Positions 48,722 through 57,472 of a stretch of 64,000 bases of DNA are shown here, piece after piece. The first letter of the stretch is position 1. The number at the start of each line of letters is the position of its first letter. A model generated the notes under the pieces. The model searched no databases, had not been told where the DNA came from, and was given only the letters and a program-made list of their open reading frames with translations. The translations under genes were made by a program, and so were the position numbers. The DNA is taken from the NCBI RefSeq assembly GCF_007750855.1, contig NZ_CP036291.1, positions 4,340,001 to 4,404,000 on the forward strand, in the 5' to 3' direction. This DNA comes from Pirellulimonas nuda. Lineage in GTDB: Bacteria > Planctomycetota > Planctomycetia > Pirellulales > Lacipirellulaceae.

Positions 48722-49231
48722 TTGGACCCGGCCCCCCCCTACGACCCCTGTCTGCACGTTGTGCTGTTCGAGCCCGAGATCCCCTACAACACGGGGAGCG
48801 TGGGCCGGACGTGCGTCGCCCTGGGCGCCAAGCTGTGGCTGGTGCGGCCGCTGGGGTTTCGCGTCGACGACTACTACTTGAGGCGTGCCGGGCTCGATTA
48901 CTGGAAGCACCTGGCCTGGGAGGTGGTCGACGAATGGGCCGCGCTGACCGCCCGATTGCCGGTCGATCGCTGCTGGTTTTTCACCAAGCACGGCCAGCGG
49001 GATTACTTAGACGCCGACTACTCGAGGCAAGACGTGCTGGTCTTTGGCCGCGAGTCGAGCGGCCTGCCCGAGGCGATCCGAGGCTTGGCGCCCGACCGCA
49101 ACCTGATGATCCCTACCCGCCCCGAGGTGCGGAGCCTGAACCTCTCCAACGCGGTCGCGGTCGCCGGGTACGAAGCGGCGCGGCAGTGGCGGGCAATCCG
49201 CGGGAAATCACCAACGCCCGAGCCTCAATGA
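48722..49231 (+). CDS. trmL: tRNA (cytidine/uridine-34-2'-O)-methyltransferase TrmL
   Basis: 169 residues from a TTG at 48722; the core starts LHVVLFEPEIPYNTGSVGRTC, the TrmL opening. SPOUT knot motifs: LVFGRESSGLPEAI near residue 115 and IPTRPEVRSLNLSNAVAVAGYEA near 139. It methylates the wobble ribose of Leu tRNAs. A GTG at 48650 in the same frame would add 24 residues that look unlike the family, so the later start is preferred although its ribosome site is weak. Confidence 0.92.
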   Translation: MDPAPPYDPCLHVVLFEPEIPYNTGSVGRTCVALGAKLWLVRPLGFRVDDYYLRRAGLDYWKHLAWEVVDEWAALTARLPVDRCWFFTKHGQRDYLDADYSRQDVLVFGRESSGLPEAIRGLAPDRNLMIPTRPEVRSLNLSNAVAVAGYEAARQWRAIRGKSPTPEPQ

Positions 49232-49274
49232 CCGATCCGCGCAGGCGCCCAGGCACGTCCCTTGGTCATTGAGG
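49225..49274. repeat. Inverted repeat at the end of trmL
   Basis: CCTCAATGACC (49225-49235) is complementary to GGTCATTGAGG (49264-49274) with a 28-base loop. It overlaps the trmL stop codon. A second GCTTGGTCAT word follows. No T-run, so a weak terminator at best. Confidence 0.6.
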
Positions 49275-49386
49275 CTTGGTCATCAAGGATTCGACACCGA
49301 GTTTTTTGTGCGTCTTCGTGCCTTTTCGTGGCAATCTTCTTTCGTTCCAATAGGCGGATTGGTTTTGCGTCCGCTCCGAGGCAGTT

Positions 49387-50265
49387 ATGGCGATCGACAC
49401 CGGATTCGAGCATTTCGTTGAACGGGGGGCCCCGCTGGCGCCTCGTACGTGGCTGGCGTTGGGGGGCCCGTCGGAGTACCTGGCTTCGCCGACGTCCGTC
49501 GAAGAGCTGGCGGAGCTTGTCCAGCGGTGCCACGCAGAAGAAGTCCCGATCCGCGTGCTGGGGGCCGGGTCAAACCTGCTGGTCAGCGACGCGGGCGTCA
49601 AAGGGGTGATCATCGACCTCGAGGCGCCCTGCTTCCAAGGGGTCACCGCCGCCGGCAACCGGCTCAGCGCCGCCGGCGGGGTGCCGCTGGCGACGGCGAT
49701 CAGCAGCTCGGTCCGCGCCGGGCTGGCGGGCCTAGAAACGCTCGTCGGCATCCCGGGCACCGTGGGGGGGGCGCTGCACGCAAACTCCGGGGGCAAAGGG
49801 GGCGATGTCGGCCCCTGGGTCTGCGAGGCGACCGTGATGACACGCACCGGCGAGGTGCGCACCCGCAGCCGAGAAGAGCTGGTGTTCGCCTACCGCCAGA
49901 GCAGCCTAGACGAATTGGTGATCCTGGAGGCCGTGTTCGAGCTCTCGCCGGACGACCCCCAGCAGCTCACCAAACGCATGCAGAAGCAGTGGATCATCAA
50001 GCGTTCCGGCCAGCCGATGTCGCACGAGCGGTGCGCCCTGGTCTGGAAGAACCCCCGCGGGATGAGCGCCGGCGCGCTCATCGACCAGGCCGGCCTGAAG
50101 GGCGCCAGCAGCGGGGGCGCCGAGGTCTCCAAGAAGCACGCCGGGTTCGTGCTAGCTCACGACGGCGCCACCAGCAAGGACGTCCAGGACCTGATCGAGC
50201 TTGTCCGCTCGCGTGTAGCGGAGCGGTTGGGGGTCGAGCTGGAAACAGAACTGGAAATCTGGTAA
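49387..50265 (+). CDS. murB: UDP-N-acetylenolpyruvoylglucosamine reductase MurB
   Basis: 292 residues. FAD domain: TWLALGGPSEYLASP near residue 20, VLGAGSNLLVSDAGVKGVII near 58 and GIPGTVGGALHANSG near 122; RQSSLDEL near 171 supplies the conserved Arg. C-terminal domain: WKNPRGMSAGALIDQAGLKG, then GGAEVSKKHAGFVLAHDGAT. It makes UDP-MurNAc for peptidoglycan, which fits a wall-bearing planctomycete. Oddity: where most MurB have GS(V/C)FxNP with the catalytic Ser, this one reads CALVWKNP, so Ser is replaced by Leu in my alignment. Followed by an FtsQ-like gene. Confidence 0.94.
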   Translation: MAIDTGFEHFVERGAPLAPRTWLALGGPSEYLASPTSVEELAELVQRCHAEEVPIRVLGAGSNLLVSDAGVKGVIIDLEAPCFQGVTAAGNRLSAAGGVPLATAISSSVRAGLAGLETLVGIPGTVGGALHANSGGKGGDVGPWVCEATVMTRTGEVRTRSREELVFAYRQSSLDELVILEAVFELSPDDPQQLTKRMQKQWIIKRSGQPMSHERCALVWKNPRGMSAGALIDQAGLKGASSGGAEVSKKHAGFVLAHDGATSKDVQDLIELVRSRVAERLGVELETELEIW

Positions 50266-50450
50266 TCCACGGACGGTTGTGAACCACACAGTCACTGAGG
50301 TCACCGAGAAGAACGCCATCTCGCCGAGGCGCCGAGCCGTTTCCAGCTCTGCGTCTCTGCGAGAGATTGTCGTCGTGCTTCTCGGTGAGCTTCTCTGACC
50401 ACTGTGGCGTACCACTGATTCGCGCGCCCGGACCGCAAGGAGGCGGCCCG

Positions 50451-51368
50451 ATGCCAAAGAAACCAGAAGTAACCGCTGCACCTCCGGCGCCGGCGCCGAC
50501 GCCGAGTCGGAGCAAGCGTATTGGGCAGATCGCCGTCGTGCTTGCCGTGATGGCCTTCGCGACCTGGGCGTGCTGGACGCGTCTGGCGGGTTGGATGCGC
50601 GTGCGGCCCGAGTACGCCGTCGCGGCCGAGAATATTGAGCTCGTGCCACCCCCGCCGGCGTGGGTGCCGGGCGACCTAAGGCTCGACGCCCTCCGCGACG
50701 CTGGGGCGCGGGGCGGGCTCTCGATCCTCGACCCTCCCGCCGAGCTGCAGCAACGGCTGGCTGACGCACTGCGGTTTCACCCCTGGGTCCGCGAGGTCAT
50801 CCGTATTCGCAAGGCGCCCCCGGCGCGCGTGCTGGTTGAGCTGGAGTACCGCAGGCCGGTGGCCGCCGTGCAGTGGGGCCCGGCGGGAAGCGAGCTGCTG
50901 CTTGTCGACGAAGACTGTGTCCGGCTCCCGGAGCGCGACCTCTCCGACACCGCCCGCCGCCGGCTGCCGCGGATCGTGGCCGGGGGGCACAAGCCGCTGG
51001 TGGGCGAGCTGTGGACCGATACGCGTGTGATCGGCGCGCTGGCGTTGGTCCGGCGCCTTGGCCCCTACTGGGACAAGCTTTCGTTGCTGGAGGTGTCCGC
51101 CCACGCGCAGCCCGAAGTGCGGGGGCAGCAATCGTGGCCCATCTTCCGGCTGCTCACCACCAAGACGATCCGCATTGAGTGGGGCGCCGCGCCCGGGCTG
51201 GGCCCCGCCGACGAGCCGGCGTTCGAAGACAAGCTGGCGCGGCTGCTGGGCTACATCGCCGAACACGGCCCGCTCGACTCGCTGTTCGACTCCCCGGGCG
51301 TGCTGGAAGTGCGGTACACGTTGACGGCGACGCCGCTGACGGTCAAGCGCAGCGAAGTCGTCAAGTAG
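50451..51368 (+). CDS. ftsQ: FtsQ/DivIB-like division protein
   Basis: 305 residues from ATG 50451 with an AAGGAGG site 7 bases before. Cytoplasmic Pro-rich tail, one membrane helix (residues 27-47), then a POTRA-like region (LADALRFHPWVREVIRIRKA followed by PPARVLVELEYRRPVAAVQ), the LRFHPWVxxAxVxRxxPxxLxVxVxERxPxA pattern of FtsQ, and a C-terminal beta domain with LLTTKTIRIEWG. The place after murB is the classical dcw-cluster position. Planctomycetes lack FtsZ, so retention of FtsQ is notable. The symbol is given on pattern and context. Confidence 0.8.
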   Translation: MPKKPEVTAAPPAPAPTPSRSKRIGQIAVVLAVMAFATWACWTRLAGWMRVRPEYAVAAENIELVPPPPAWVPGDLRLDALRDAGARGGLSILDPPAELQQRLADALRFHPWVREVIRIRKAPPARVLVELEYRRPVAAVQWGPAGSELLLVDEDCVRLPERDLSDTARRRLPRIVAGGHKPLVGELWTDTRVIGALALVRRLGPYWDKLSLLEVSAHAQPEVRGQQSWPIFRLLTTKTIRIEWGAAPGLGPADEPAFEDKLARLLGYIAEHGPLDSLFDSPGVLEVRYTLTATPLTVKRSEVVK

Positions 51369-51373
51369 CCCCA

Positions 51374-51417
51374 AGATGGGTCAGCGTCCGCCTGCGGCGG
51401 TCTCGACCCGTCCTACA
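51374..51417. repeat. Dispersed GTAGGATGGGTCAGCGTCCGC element, copy 1
   Basis: AGATGGGTCAGCGTCCGCCTGCGGCGG...GACCCGTCCTAC. A near-identical copy is at 62808-62853. Ends are complementary (ATGGG...CCCGTCC / CCATCC), so it can fold. Both copies lie between convergent genes and supply the TAG stop of the minus-strand gene. Confidence 0.85.
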
Positions 51418-51973
51418 ATTCTTCTTTTACCAGCGAGCTGATCTTGCGGAACGCTTCGTGCTTAGCGTCCGCGCACCACTCGAACATCGCCGCCTCGGTG
51501 GTGGTGAGCGTCACCCCGGCGCACTCCATCCGCCGCAGCGCGGTAGCGTGGTCGATCGCGTGGCGAGAGCTGACTGCGTCGAGGGCGACATAGACGCGGA
51601 AGCCCTCGGCCAACAGGTCGAGGGCGGTTTGCGCGACGCAGACGTGCGTCTCGATGCCGCACAGCAGCACCCGGAAGCGGCCCTGCGCGGCCAGCGCCCC
51701 CTTCAGGCCTTCGGCGCCGCAGCCGCTGAAGGCCGATTTGACGAGCGTTTGCGAGAGACGCTGCGCCAGCGAGCCCTCCGTGCCCCCCAGCTTCTCGGGG
51801 ACCTGCTCGGTCGCTAGCGCCGGCACGCCGAGCGCCGCCGCGGCGTCCAGCAGCCGACGGGCGTTCCAGACGATTGCTGGGCCGTCGGGCTCGGTCGCCA
51901 GCAGCCGCGTTTGCACGTCGACCACCAGCAGCGTGGTGTCGTCTGCGTTCATGAGGTCGGGGCTGCGGCTCAT
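51413..51973 (-). CDS. Isochorismatase-family cysteine hydrolase (YcaC-like)
   Basis: 186 residues. Catalytic triad of the family: Asp in LLVVDVQTRLL near residue 18, Lys in TEQVPEKLGGTE near 62, and Cys in GIETHVCVAQTALDL near 117. The HVCV group and length match hydrolases of the YcaC/nicotinamidase-related type; the true substrate is unknown. A Met at residue 8 is another possible start. It is convergent with ftsQ, and its stop codon lies in the dispersed repeat. Confidence 0.9.
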   Translation of the reverse strand: MSRSPDLMNADDTTLLVVDVQTRLLATEPDGPAIVWNARRLLDAAAALGVPALATEQVPEKLGGTEGSLAQRLSQTLVKSAFSGCGAEGLKGALAAQGRFRVLLCGIETHVCVAQTALDLLAEGFRVYVALDAVSSRHAIDHATALRRMECAGVTLTTTEAAMFEWCADAKHEAFRKISSLVKEEL

Positions 51974-52081
51974 CGGCGGGGCTCGGTCGGCATTTTCTGG
52001 TGGTCGCTAGCGTTTGGGCAAGGATAATAGCGGAGGCCGGCGCCCGGCTACTCCTCGCCCGCCCCACCCCAGGCCCCGCGT

Positions 52082-52252
52082 TTGTCCAAGAAAGACAAAA
52101 CCCTCTGTGATTGGACCAAGCACGATATCCGCGATCGGGCAGAAGAGCTCTACGCCATTGTCCGTTCGCCGAAGTATGTGTGCCTCAAGTGTGCGCGGAG
52201 CGCCTGCGACAAGAAGCACCTCTGCAAGCCTACCGAACTACCGAAGAAGTGA
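52082..52252 (+). CDS. Small conserved Cys-containing protein
   Basis: 56 residues starting at a TTG (LSKKDKTLCDWTKHDIRDRAEEL). The C-terminal half has YVCLKCARSACDKKHLCKP: C-x2-C-x4-C-x5-C, a likely zinc or iron knuckle, then a Lys-rich tail. This resembles a short uncharacterised protein common in planctomycetes and relatives, from memory. No ATG is available and the ribosome site is poor, so the start is uncertain, but the codon use and Cys spacing make a real gene likely. Confidence 0.7.
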   Translation: MSKKDKTLCDWTKHDIRDRAEELYAIVRSPKYVCLKCARSACDKKHLCKPTELPKK

Positions 52253-52385
52253 GTCGGGCCGTGCCTGACACAGCGCCAGTCGGTTGACAGTTGGTGCGCA
52301 AAGCCTCCTCCGGCCCGGCGTCGGGTACGGCCTGACCTACGGCCGTCCCTAGCCGCGCGGGGGGCTGGCGCCGACAATCAACGGC

Positions 52386-52925
52386 ATGAAACGCCCGCGC
52401 ATCCGCTCGACCACCATCCTTACTGTCCGCCGCGACGGCGTTGTCGCCATGGGGGGGGACGGCCAGGTAAGCATGGGGGACACCGTGATGAAAGCGGACG
52501 CCCGCAAGGTGCGGCCGCTGGCGGACGGGCGTGTGCTGACCGGGTTCGCCGGGAGCGCGGCCGACGCGTTCGCCCTGCTGGAGCGGTTTGAGGCGAAGCT
52601 CAAGGACTACCCCGGCAATATGGTGCGGGCGGCGACAGAGCTGGCCAAGGATTGGCGGACCGACCGCGCCCTCCGCAGGCTCGAAGCGCTCATCGCGGTC
52701 GCCAGCTCGACCGACACGCTGCTGGTCTCTGGCACCGGCGACGTGATCCAGCCCTCGGACGGCGTGCTGGGGATCGGCTCCGGCGGCAACTACGCCACCG
52801 CCGCGGCCCGGGCGCTGCTTGCGCACTCGACGCTCTCGGCCGAGCAGGTCGTGCGCGAGTCGCTCAAGATCGCCGCAGACATTTGTGTCTACTCAAACCA
52901 GAACATCCTTGTGGAAACGCTTTAG
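52386..52925 (+). CDS. hslV: ATP-dependent protease subunit HslV
   Basis: 179 residues. After a short propeptide (MKRPRIRS) the mature N-terminus [21 protein letters not shown] carries the catalytic Thr; further [22 protein letters not shown] near residue 39 and [20 protein letters not shown] near 124, typical of HslV. It forms double hexamers capped by the HslU ATPase encoded 90 bases downstream. Role: degradation of damaged or regulatory proteins. Confidence 0.97.
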   Translation: MKRPRIRSTTILTVRRDGVVAMGGDGQVSMGDTVMKADARKVRPLADGRVLTGFAGSAADAFALLERFEAKLKDYPGNMVRAATELAKDWRTDRALRRLEALIAVASSTDTLLVSGTGDVIQPSDGVLGIGSGGNYATAAARALLAHSTLSAEQVVRESLKIAADICVYSNQNILVETL

Positions 52926-53015
52926 TCAGTTGCCATTGATCCGTTTTTGATTGGACGGACGCGCAAGCGATCCCGGCTGGATCAACGGGCAACGGGCAAT
53001 TGGCAACCGACGAAC

Positions 53016-54362
53016 ATGGAACAACTCACCCCCCGCGAGATTGTTGCGGCGCTCGACCGCCACATTGTCGGCCAGGCAGACGCGAAGCGCGCGGTCGCCG
53101 TAGCGATCCGCAACCGTTGGCGACGGCAGCAATTGGACGACGACCTCCGCCGCGAGGTGGCGCCGAAGAACATCCTGATGATCGGCCCGACCGGCGTCGG
53201 CAAGACCGAGATCGCCCGTCGGCTGGCCAAGCTGACCGGCGCGCCGTTCGTGAAGGTCGAGGCGTCGAAGTACACCGAGGTGGGCTACTACGGGCGCGAC
53301 GTTGAGAGCATGGTGCGCGAGCTGGTAGAAAACGCCATCGGCATCGTCCGGGCCACGGAGCTCGAGTCGGTGCGTGAAGAGGCCGAGCGCCGCGTCGAGG
53401 ACCGCTTGGTTGAGCTGCTGGCCCCCACGCCGCACAGCTACGACGTCGGCGCCGGCAGCGAGAACACGCCGGAGCGGCACGAGCGGACCCGCGAGAAGAT
53501 GCGCGCCATGCTGCGGGCCGGGAGCCTGGACGATCGCCAGGTAGAGATCGCCGTCGAGCAGAAGATGAAGGCGATGATGATGCCGGGCATGGGCCCCGGC
53601 GGCGGGGGCGACATGGACTTCGACCTGCAGGGGATGATGGAGAAGATCCTCCCCAAGCAGGTAAACCGCCGCGAGATGAGCGTGAAGGACGCACGCCGCG
53701 TGCTGTTCGAACAAGAAGTCGAGCAGCTCATCAACCAAGAGAAGGTCAACGCCGCGGCGATCGAGCTGGCGGAGAACCTCGGCATCTTGTTCATCGACGA
53801 GGTCGACAAGGTGGTGGCCAGCGAGGGGGGCAAGGGGGCGGACGTCTCGCGCCAGGGGGTGCAGCGCGACCTGCTGCCGATCGTCGAAGGGACCACCGTG
53901 CAGACTCGGTACGGCTATGTGAAGACCGACCACGTGCTCTTTGTCGCCGCCGGCGCCTTCCACAAGGTGAGCCCCAGCGACCTGATGCCGGAGCTGCAGG
54001 GGCGGTTCCCGATCCGCGTGGAGCTGAGCGATCTAACCAAGGAAGACTTTGTCCGCATCCTGACGGAGCCCAAGACGTCGCTCACGCGGCAGTACGAGGC
54101 GCTGCTAAAGACCGAGGGCGTGTCGCTCGACTTCCGCCCCGACGCGATCGAGTCGCTCGCCGAGTACGCGTTCAACCTCAATCAGAAGACTCAGAACATC
54201 GGCGCCCGCCGGCTCTACACCATCATGGAGCGGCTGCTGGAAGAGCTGAGCTTCGAAGCCCCCGACATGAAGATGGGCCGGGTAGAAGTGAACGCAGCGT
54301 ACGTGAAAGAGCGGCTGGAGGAGATCGCGAAGGACGAAGACTTGAGCCGGTTCATTTTGTGA
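53016..54362 (+). CDS. hslU: ATP-dependent protease ATPase subunit HslU
   Basis: 448 residues from ATG 53016 (MEQLTPREIVAALDRHIVGQ). Walker A GPTGVGKTEIARRLA near residue 55, pore loop GYYGRDVESMVRELV near 90, Walker B ILFIDEVDKVV near 256, RQGVQRDLLPIVEGTTVQTR near 276 and the extreme C-terminal EDLSRFIL, the tail that inserts into HslV. The I-domain (residues about 110-240) contains a Met-rich acidic stretch (MKAMMMPGMGPGGGGDMDFD). Operon with hslV. Confidence 0.97.
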   Translation: MEQLTPREIVAALDRHIVGQADAKRAVAVAIRNRWRRQQLDDDLRREVAPKNILMIGPTGVGKTEIARRLAKLTGAPFVKVEASKYTEVGYYGRDVESMVRELVENAIGIVRATELESVREEAERRVEDRLVELLAPTPHSYDVGAGSENTPERHERTREKMRAMLRAGSLDDRQVEIAVEQKMKAMMMPGMGPGGGGDMDFDLQGMMEKILPKQVNRREMSVKDARRVLFEQEVEQLINQEKVNAAAIELAENLGILFIDEVDKVVASEGGKGADVSRQGVQRDLLPIVEGTTVQTRYGYVKTDHVLFVAAGAFHKVSPSDLMPELQGRFPIRVELSDLTKEDFVRILTEPKTSLTRQYEALLKTEGVSLDFRPDAIESLAEYAFNLNQKTQNIGARRLYTIMERLLEELSFEAPDMKMGRVEVNAAYVKERLEEIAKDEDLSRFIL

Positions 54363-54381
54363 TCTCGGTCAACCGTGCTTC

Positions 54382-54804
54382 CTAAACCCCGTTGATCGTC
54401 ACACGCCTACCGTCTCCCTCCAGGGGCTCGATCTGGATCGTCACGACGCCCGGCGGCAGGCAGCGCTGGACGCGGTCGCCCCACTCGATGAACGTCAGCC
54501 CCCCCGCCGCGAAGTACTCTTCCGGGCCGAGTTCGAGAAACTCGTCGTCGTCCCGCAGCCTATAGGCGTCGAAGTGGAACACCGGCATACGGCCGGAGCG
54601 GTACTCGTTCACGAGCACGAACGTGGGGCTGGTCACGTCCTCGGCTACGCCCAGCGCGCGGCACACGGCCTGCACCAGGCGCGTCTTGCCGGCGCCCAGC
54701 GGCCCGATCAGGGCGACCACGCGGCCGGCGGGCAGTTCGGCGGCTAGGCGTTGTCCCAGCCGTTCGGTGTCCGATTCGTCCGCCAGTTCGAGGACGGTTG
54801 CCAT
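54382..54804 (-). CDS. tsaE: tRNA threonylcarbamoyladenosine biosynthesis protein TsaE
   Basis: 140 residues from ATG 54804. Walker A IGPLGAGKTRLVQAVCRALG near residue 33, SPTFVLVNEYRSG near 62, FHFDAYRL near 80 and the FLELGPEEYF and LTFIEWGDRV motifs near 91-110, all typical of TsaE. It is the ATPase that drives t6A synthesis with TsaB/TsaD. Convergent with hslU and 8 bases after thiL, so thiL-tsaE are co-transcribed. Confidence 0.95.
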   Translation of the reverse strand: MATVLELADESDTERLGQRLAAELPAGRVVALIGPLGAGKTRLVQAVCRALGVAEDVTSPTFVLVNEYRSGRMPVFHFDAYRLRDDDEFLELGPEEYFAAGGLTFIEWGDRVQRCLPPGVVTIQIEPLEGDGRRVTINGV

Positions 54805-54812
54805 GGCGATCG

Positions 54813-55742
54813 CTAGCGGTGGAGGTAGCCGAAGGCCGGCAGTGGTTTGAGCGTACCGTCTGCCCCCCTGCCCTGAAGGCCCGCGCCGGCCACGCACTCG
54901 CCGACCTGGGTGATCGAAAGACCCGCGGGCTGCTCGCGGAGGATCCGCTGGGCCTCTGCGGGGGGCGCCGCGAGCAGCAGCTCGAAGTCCTCGCCGTCGC
55001 TCAGGGCGTGCTCCAGCGGCGAGCGCCCCGACTTGGCGGAGCGTCGTACGGCGGCCGCGTCGATCGGCACCGCCGCGAGATCAATCACGGCGCCGACTCC
55101 GCTCGCCTCGGCGAGCCTGCTGAGGTCCAGCGACAGGCCGTCCGTGATGTCCATGCCGGCGTGCAGCTCGTAGGCGTCGCGCAGCGCGATGGCTTCTCGC
55201 ACGCGGGGCGCGAAATCGAGGTGCGCGCCCAACAGGCTGCCACCCAGCGGCCCGGTCACCAGCAGCGCGTCGCCCGGCGCGGCGCCGGCGCGCGTCAGCG
55301 ACCCGCGGGGGTGGGCCTCGCCGAGGATAACGATGTCGATCACCAGGCCCCCCGACCACGTGTTGGTGTCGCCGCCGGCGATCGTCAGGTCGAACCGCTC
55401 GGCCAGCGGCAGCAGGCCGGCGTAGAGCCCCTGGCACAGGGCGAGCGCGTCGAGGCCGCCGGCGCCCTCGCGCGGAGCGAGCAGGCTCACCACGGCCGCG
55501 ACGGGGGTCGCCGCCATGGCCGCCAGGTCGCTCAGGTTCACCGCCAAAGCCTTGTGGCCGATCTGCTGCGGCGAGGCGCTTCCAGAGTCGAAATGGACCC
55601 CTTCGGCCAACAGGTCTGACGAGACCACTAGGTCGCGCCGGGCGCCCCACGCCAGCACGGCCGCGTCGTCACCGGGGCCCAGCTTCAGGCGGGGCGACGC
55701 GGGGAGCCGGTCGCGGAGCCACTGAACGAATGCGTCTTCCAT
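54813..55742 (-). CDS. thiL: Thiamine-monophosphate kinase ThiL
   Basis: 309 residues. Marks: GPGDDAAVLAWG near residue 23, VVSSDLLAEGVHFD near 39, VNLSDLAAMAATPVAAVVSLLAP near 69, IAGGDTNTW near 119 (metal sites) and DITDGLSLDLSRLAEASGVGA near 198, followed by SDGEDFELLLA. It phosphorylates thiamine monophosphate to the diphosphate. The pairing with tsaE is common in bacteria. Confidence 0.96.
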   Translation of the reverse strand: MEDAFVQWLRDRLPASPRLKLGPGDDAAVLAWGARRDLVVSSDLLAEGVHFDSGSASPQQIGHKALAVNLSDLAAMAATPVAAVVSLLAPREGAGGLDALALCQGLYAGLLPLAERFDLTIAGGDTNTWSGGLVIDIVILGEAHPRGSLTRAGAAPGDALLVTGPLGGSLLGAHLDFAPRVREAIALRDAYELHAGMDITDGLSLDLSRLAEASGVGAVIDLAAVPIDAAAVRRSAKSGRSPLEHALSDGEDFELLLAAPPAEAQRILREQPAGLSITQVGECVAGAGLQGRGADGTLKPLPAFGYLHR

Positions 55743-55775
55743 GGGGCGATTGGAACGCCCCGCCCGGCGCCGCGC

Positions 55776-57155
55776 CTAGCGGCGGATGGCGCCCCCCGAC
55801 GTGGCGGCGGCCGTCCTAGTGGCGGCGATCTTCAGGTCCCCGTACAGCGTCTTCTCACCGCGGAGGATGTAGAAGCGGAAGTCCTCCAGCCGGCCCGCGT
55901 TCGCCTGGGAGACGATGTACCGCACGTCGCTGTCGCTGGCGGTCTCCCAGGTGTGCATGCCGACCAGGATGTCTCCCTCGCGGATCCCCTTCGCAGCGGC
56001 GGGGCTGTCCGCACGGACGTCCAGCACCCGCATGCCGCCGGAGTAGCGTGAGCCCGACTTGGCGAAGGTCTCGCGGGGCTCCTCTCGCAACGACAAGCCG
56101 AACAGCTCCCAGGAGTCGTCCGGCGTGGCGACCGGCGTGACCTGCTGCGCCACCGACCCGGCGCCCCCGCGTCCGAGGGTCATCGACAGGGCGATCCGCT
56201 CGCCGCCCCGGACGACTTCTACCGGCACCGTGGCGCCGCTCCGCTGTCCCAGCAGGGCGCGCTCGAGGTCGAGGGCGCGGTGGGTCTCGACTTCGCCGAC
56301 CCGCTTCACGATGTCGCCCGGCTGCAGCTCGATGCGTGCGGCCGGCGAGTTGGGGGCGACGCGGCGGACAACCAACCGGCCGCCGTCTTCGCTCTCGGTG
56401 ACGCTGGTCACGCCGTGCGTGACCCCCTCGAGCCGCTGGATGCTCATCAGGTCTGCGGCGATCTCCATCGCCTTGTCGACCGGGATCGCAAAGCCGATCC
56501 CCTGGGCGCCCGCCCGCACGGCGACGTTCACCCCGACCATCCGCCCCTCGATGTTCAGCAGCGGGCCGCCGGAGTTGCCCGGGTTGATGCTGGCGTCGGT
56601 CTGGATGAGGTCTTCGTAGGCCTGCGTCTCGCTGACCTGCACGTCGCGGTGCTGGGCCGAGACGATGCCGCGGGTGACGGTGTGCTCGTAGCCGTAGGCG
56701 TTGCCGACGGCGATGACCGACTCGCCGGTCATCAGGTCGGAGGAAGAGCCGATCTCGATCACCGGCAGCTCGCGGCCGGTGCGGATCCGGATCACGGCCA
56801 GGTCGGTCCGCTTGTCGGCGGCCACCGGCGTGGCGATGTAGCTGCGTCCGTCGTCCAGCTTGACGTTGATCTGTCGGACCCCGTCTACCACGTGGGCGTT
56901 GGTGAGGATGTAGCCACGCGGGTCGATCACCACCCCCGTGCCCATGCCGTTCACGCTGCGAGAGGTCTCGCCCGCGGCGGTCGCCTCGCTGACGATCTTT
57001 TGACCCTGGATGTTGACCACCGAGGATTTGACCGCCTCGACCGCGACGACGATCGGCGATCGCCGCGCCTCGCTTACTTCCGCGCAGCAGTGGCGCGTGG
57101 TAGAGAGCGAGGTCAATGCGACCGCGGTCGCTAGCATCAGTCTTTGGATGGGCAT
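55776..57155 (-). CDS. Trypsin-like serine protease, HtrA/Deg type with two PDZ domains
   Basis: 459 residues, signal peptide residues 5-24. Catalytic triad: His in YILTNAHVVDG near residue 91, Asp in KRTDLAVIRI near 122, Ser in NPGNSGGPLLN near 196. PDZ1 about 240-330 (GRLVVRRVAPNSPAARIELQPGDIV), PDZ2 about 365-440 (MRVLDVRADSPAAAKGIREGDIL). Periplasmic quality-control protease. A third pseudo-domain is absent; the length is normal for DegP-like proteins with shortened loops. Stands 33 bases after thiL going the other way along the same strand. Confidence 0.94.
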   Translation of the reverse strand: MPIQRLMLATAVALTSLSTTRHCCAEVSEARRSPIVVAVEAVKSSVVNIQGQKIVSEATAAGETSRSVNGMGTGVVIDPRGYILTNAHVVDGVRQINVKLDDGRSYIATPVAADKRTDLAVIRIRTGRELPVIEIGSSSDLMTGESVIAVGNAYGYEHTVTRGIVSAQHRDVQVSETQAYEDLIQTDASINPGNSGGPLLNIEGRMVGVNVAVRAGAQGIGFAIPVDKAMEIAADLMSIQRLEGVTHGVTSVTESEDGGRLVVRRVAPNSPAARIELQPGDIVKRVGEVETHRALDLERALLGQRSGATVPVEVVRGGERIALSMTLGRGGAGSVAQQVTPVATPDDSWELFGLSLREEPRETFAKSGSRYSGGMRVLDVRADSPAAAKGIREGDILVGMHTWETASDSDVRYIVSQANAGRLEDFRFYILRGEKTLYGDLKIAATRTAAATSGGAIRR

Positions 57156-57472
57156 CGGGCGACGGTCGGCGGGGCCAGGTGGGTCGTGCGGTGGCGCCGG
57201 CGGCGGGCGTGGGGGCGTGGCGCCCGACTAGCCTTTCGCGTGCAAAGCAAGGATCGGCCGCATGTTACGATCGGCTTAAGACGCACGACCGGCCGGCGTC
57301 ACAGACGCCCTACCTTGACACCCGCCTGCACGAAGCCCGTAAACCATGCTCAAGGCGAGAGAAACCGCACGCTGATGCGGGCAAACCGGGGCCTAGCCCA
57401 GACCCGGGGTGATGGACCGGCCGCCGCCGGGACGCCCTGCGGCGATTGGCCGCAGTGGCTTGCCCGTCGCCT
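57156..57472. promoter_or_regulatory. Upstream region of the HtrA-like gene
   Basis: 317 bases without a gene. The promoter of the protease gene should lie near its right edge of coding (57156-57250). No repeat, RNA or clear operator is recognised. Confidence 0.4.
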
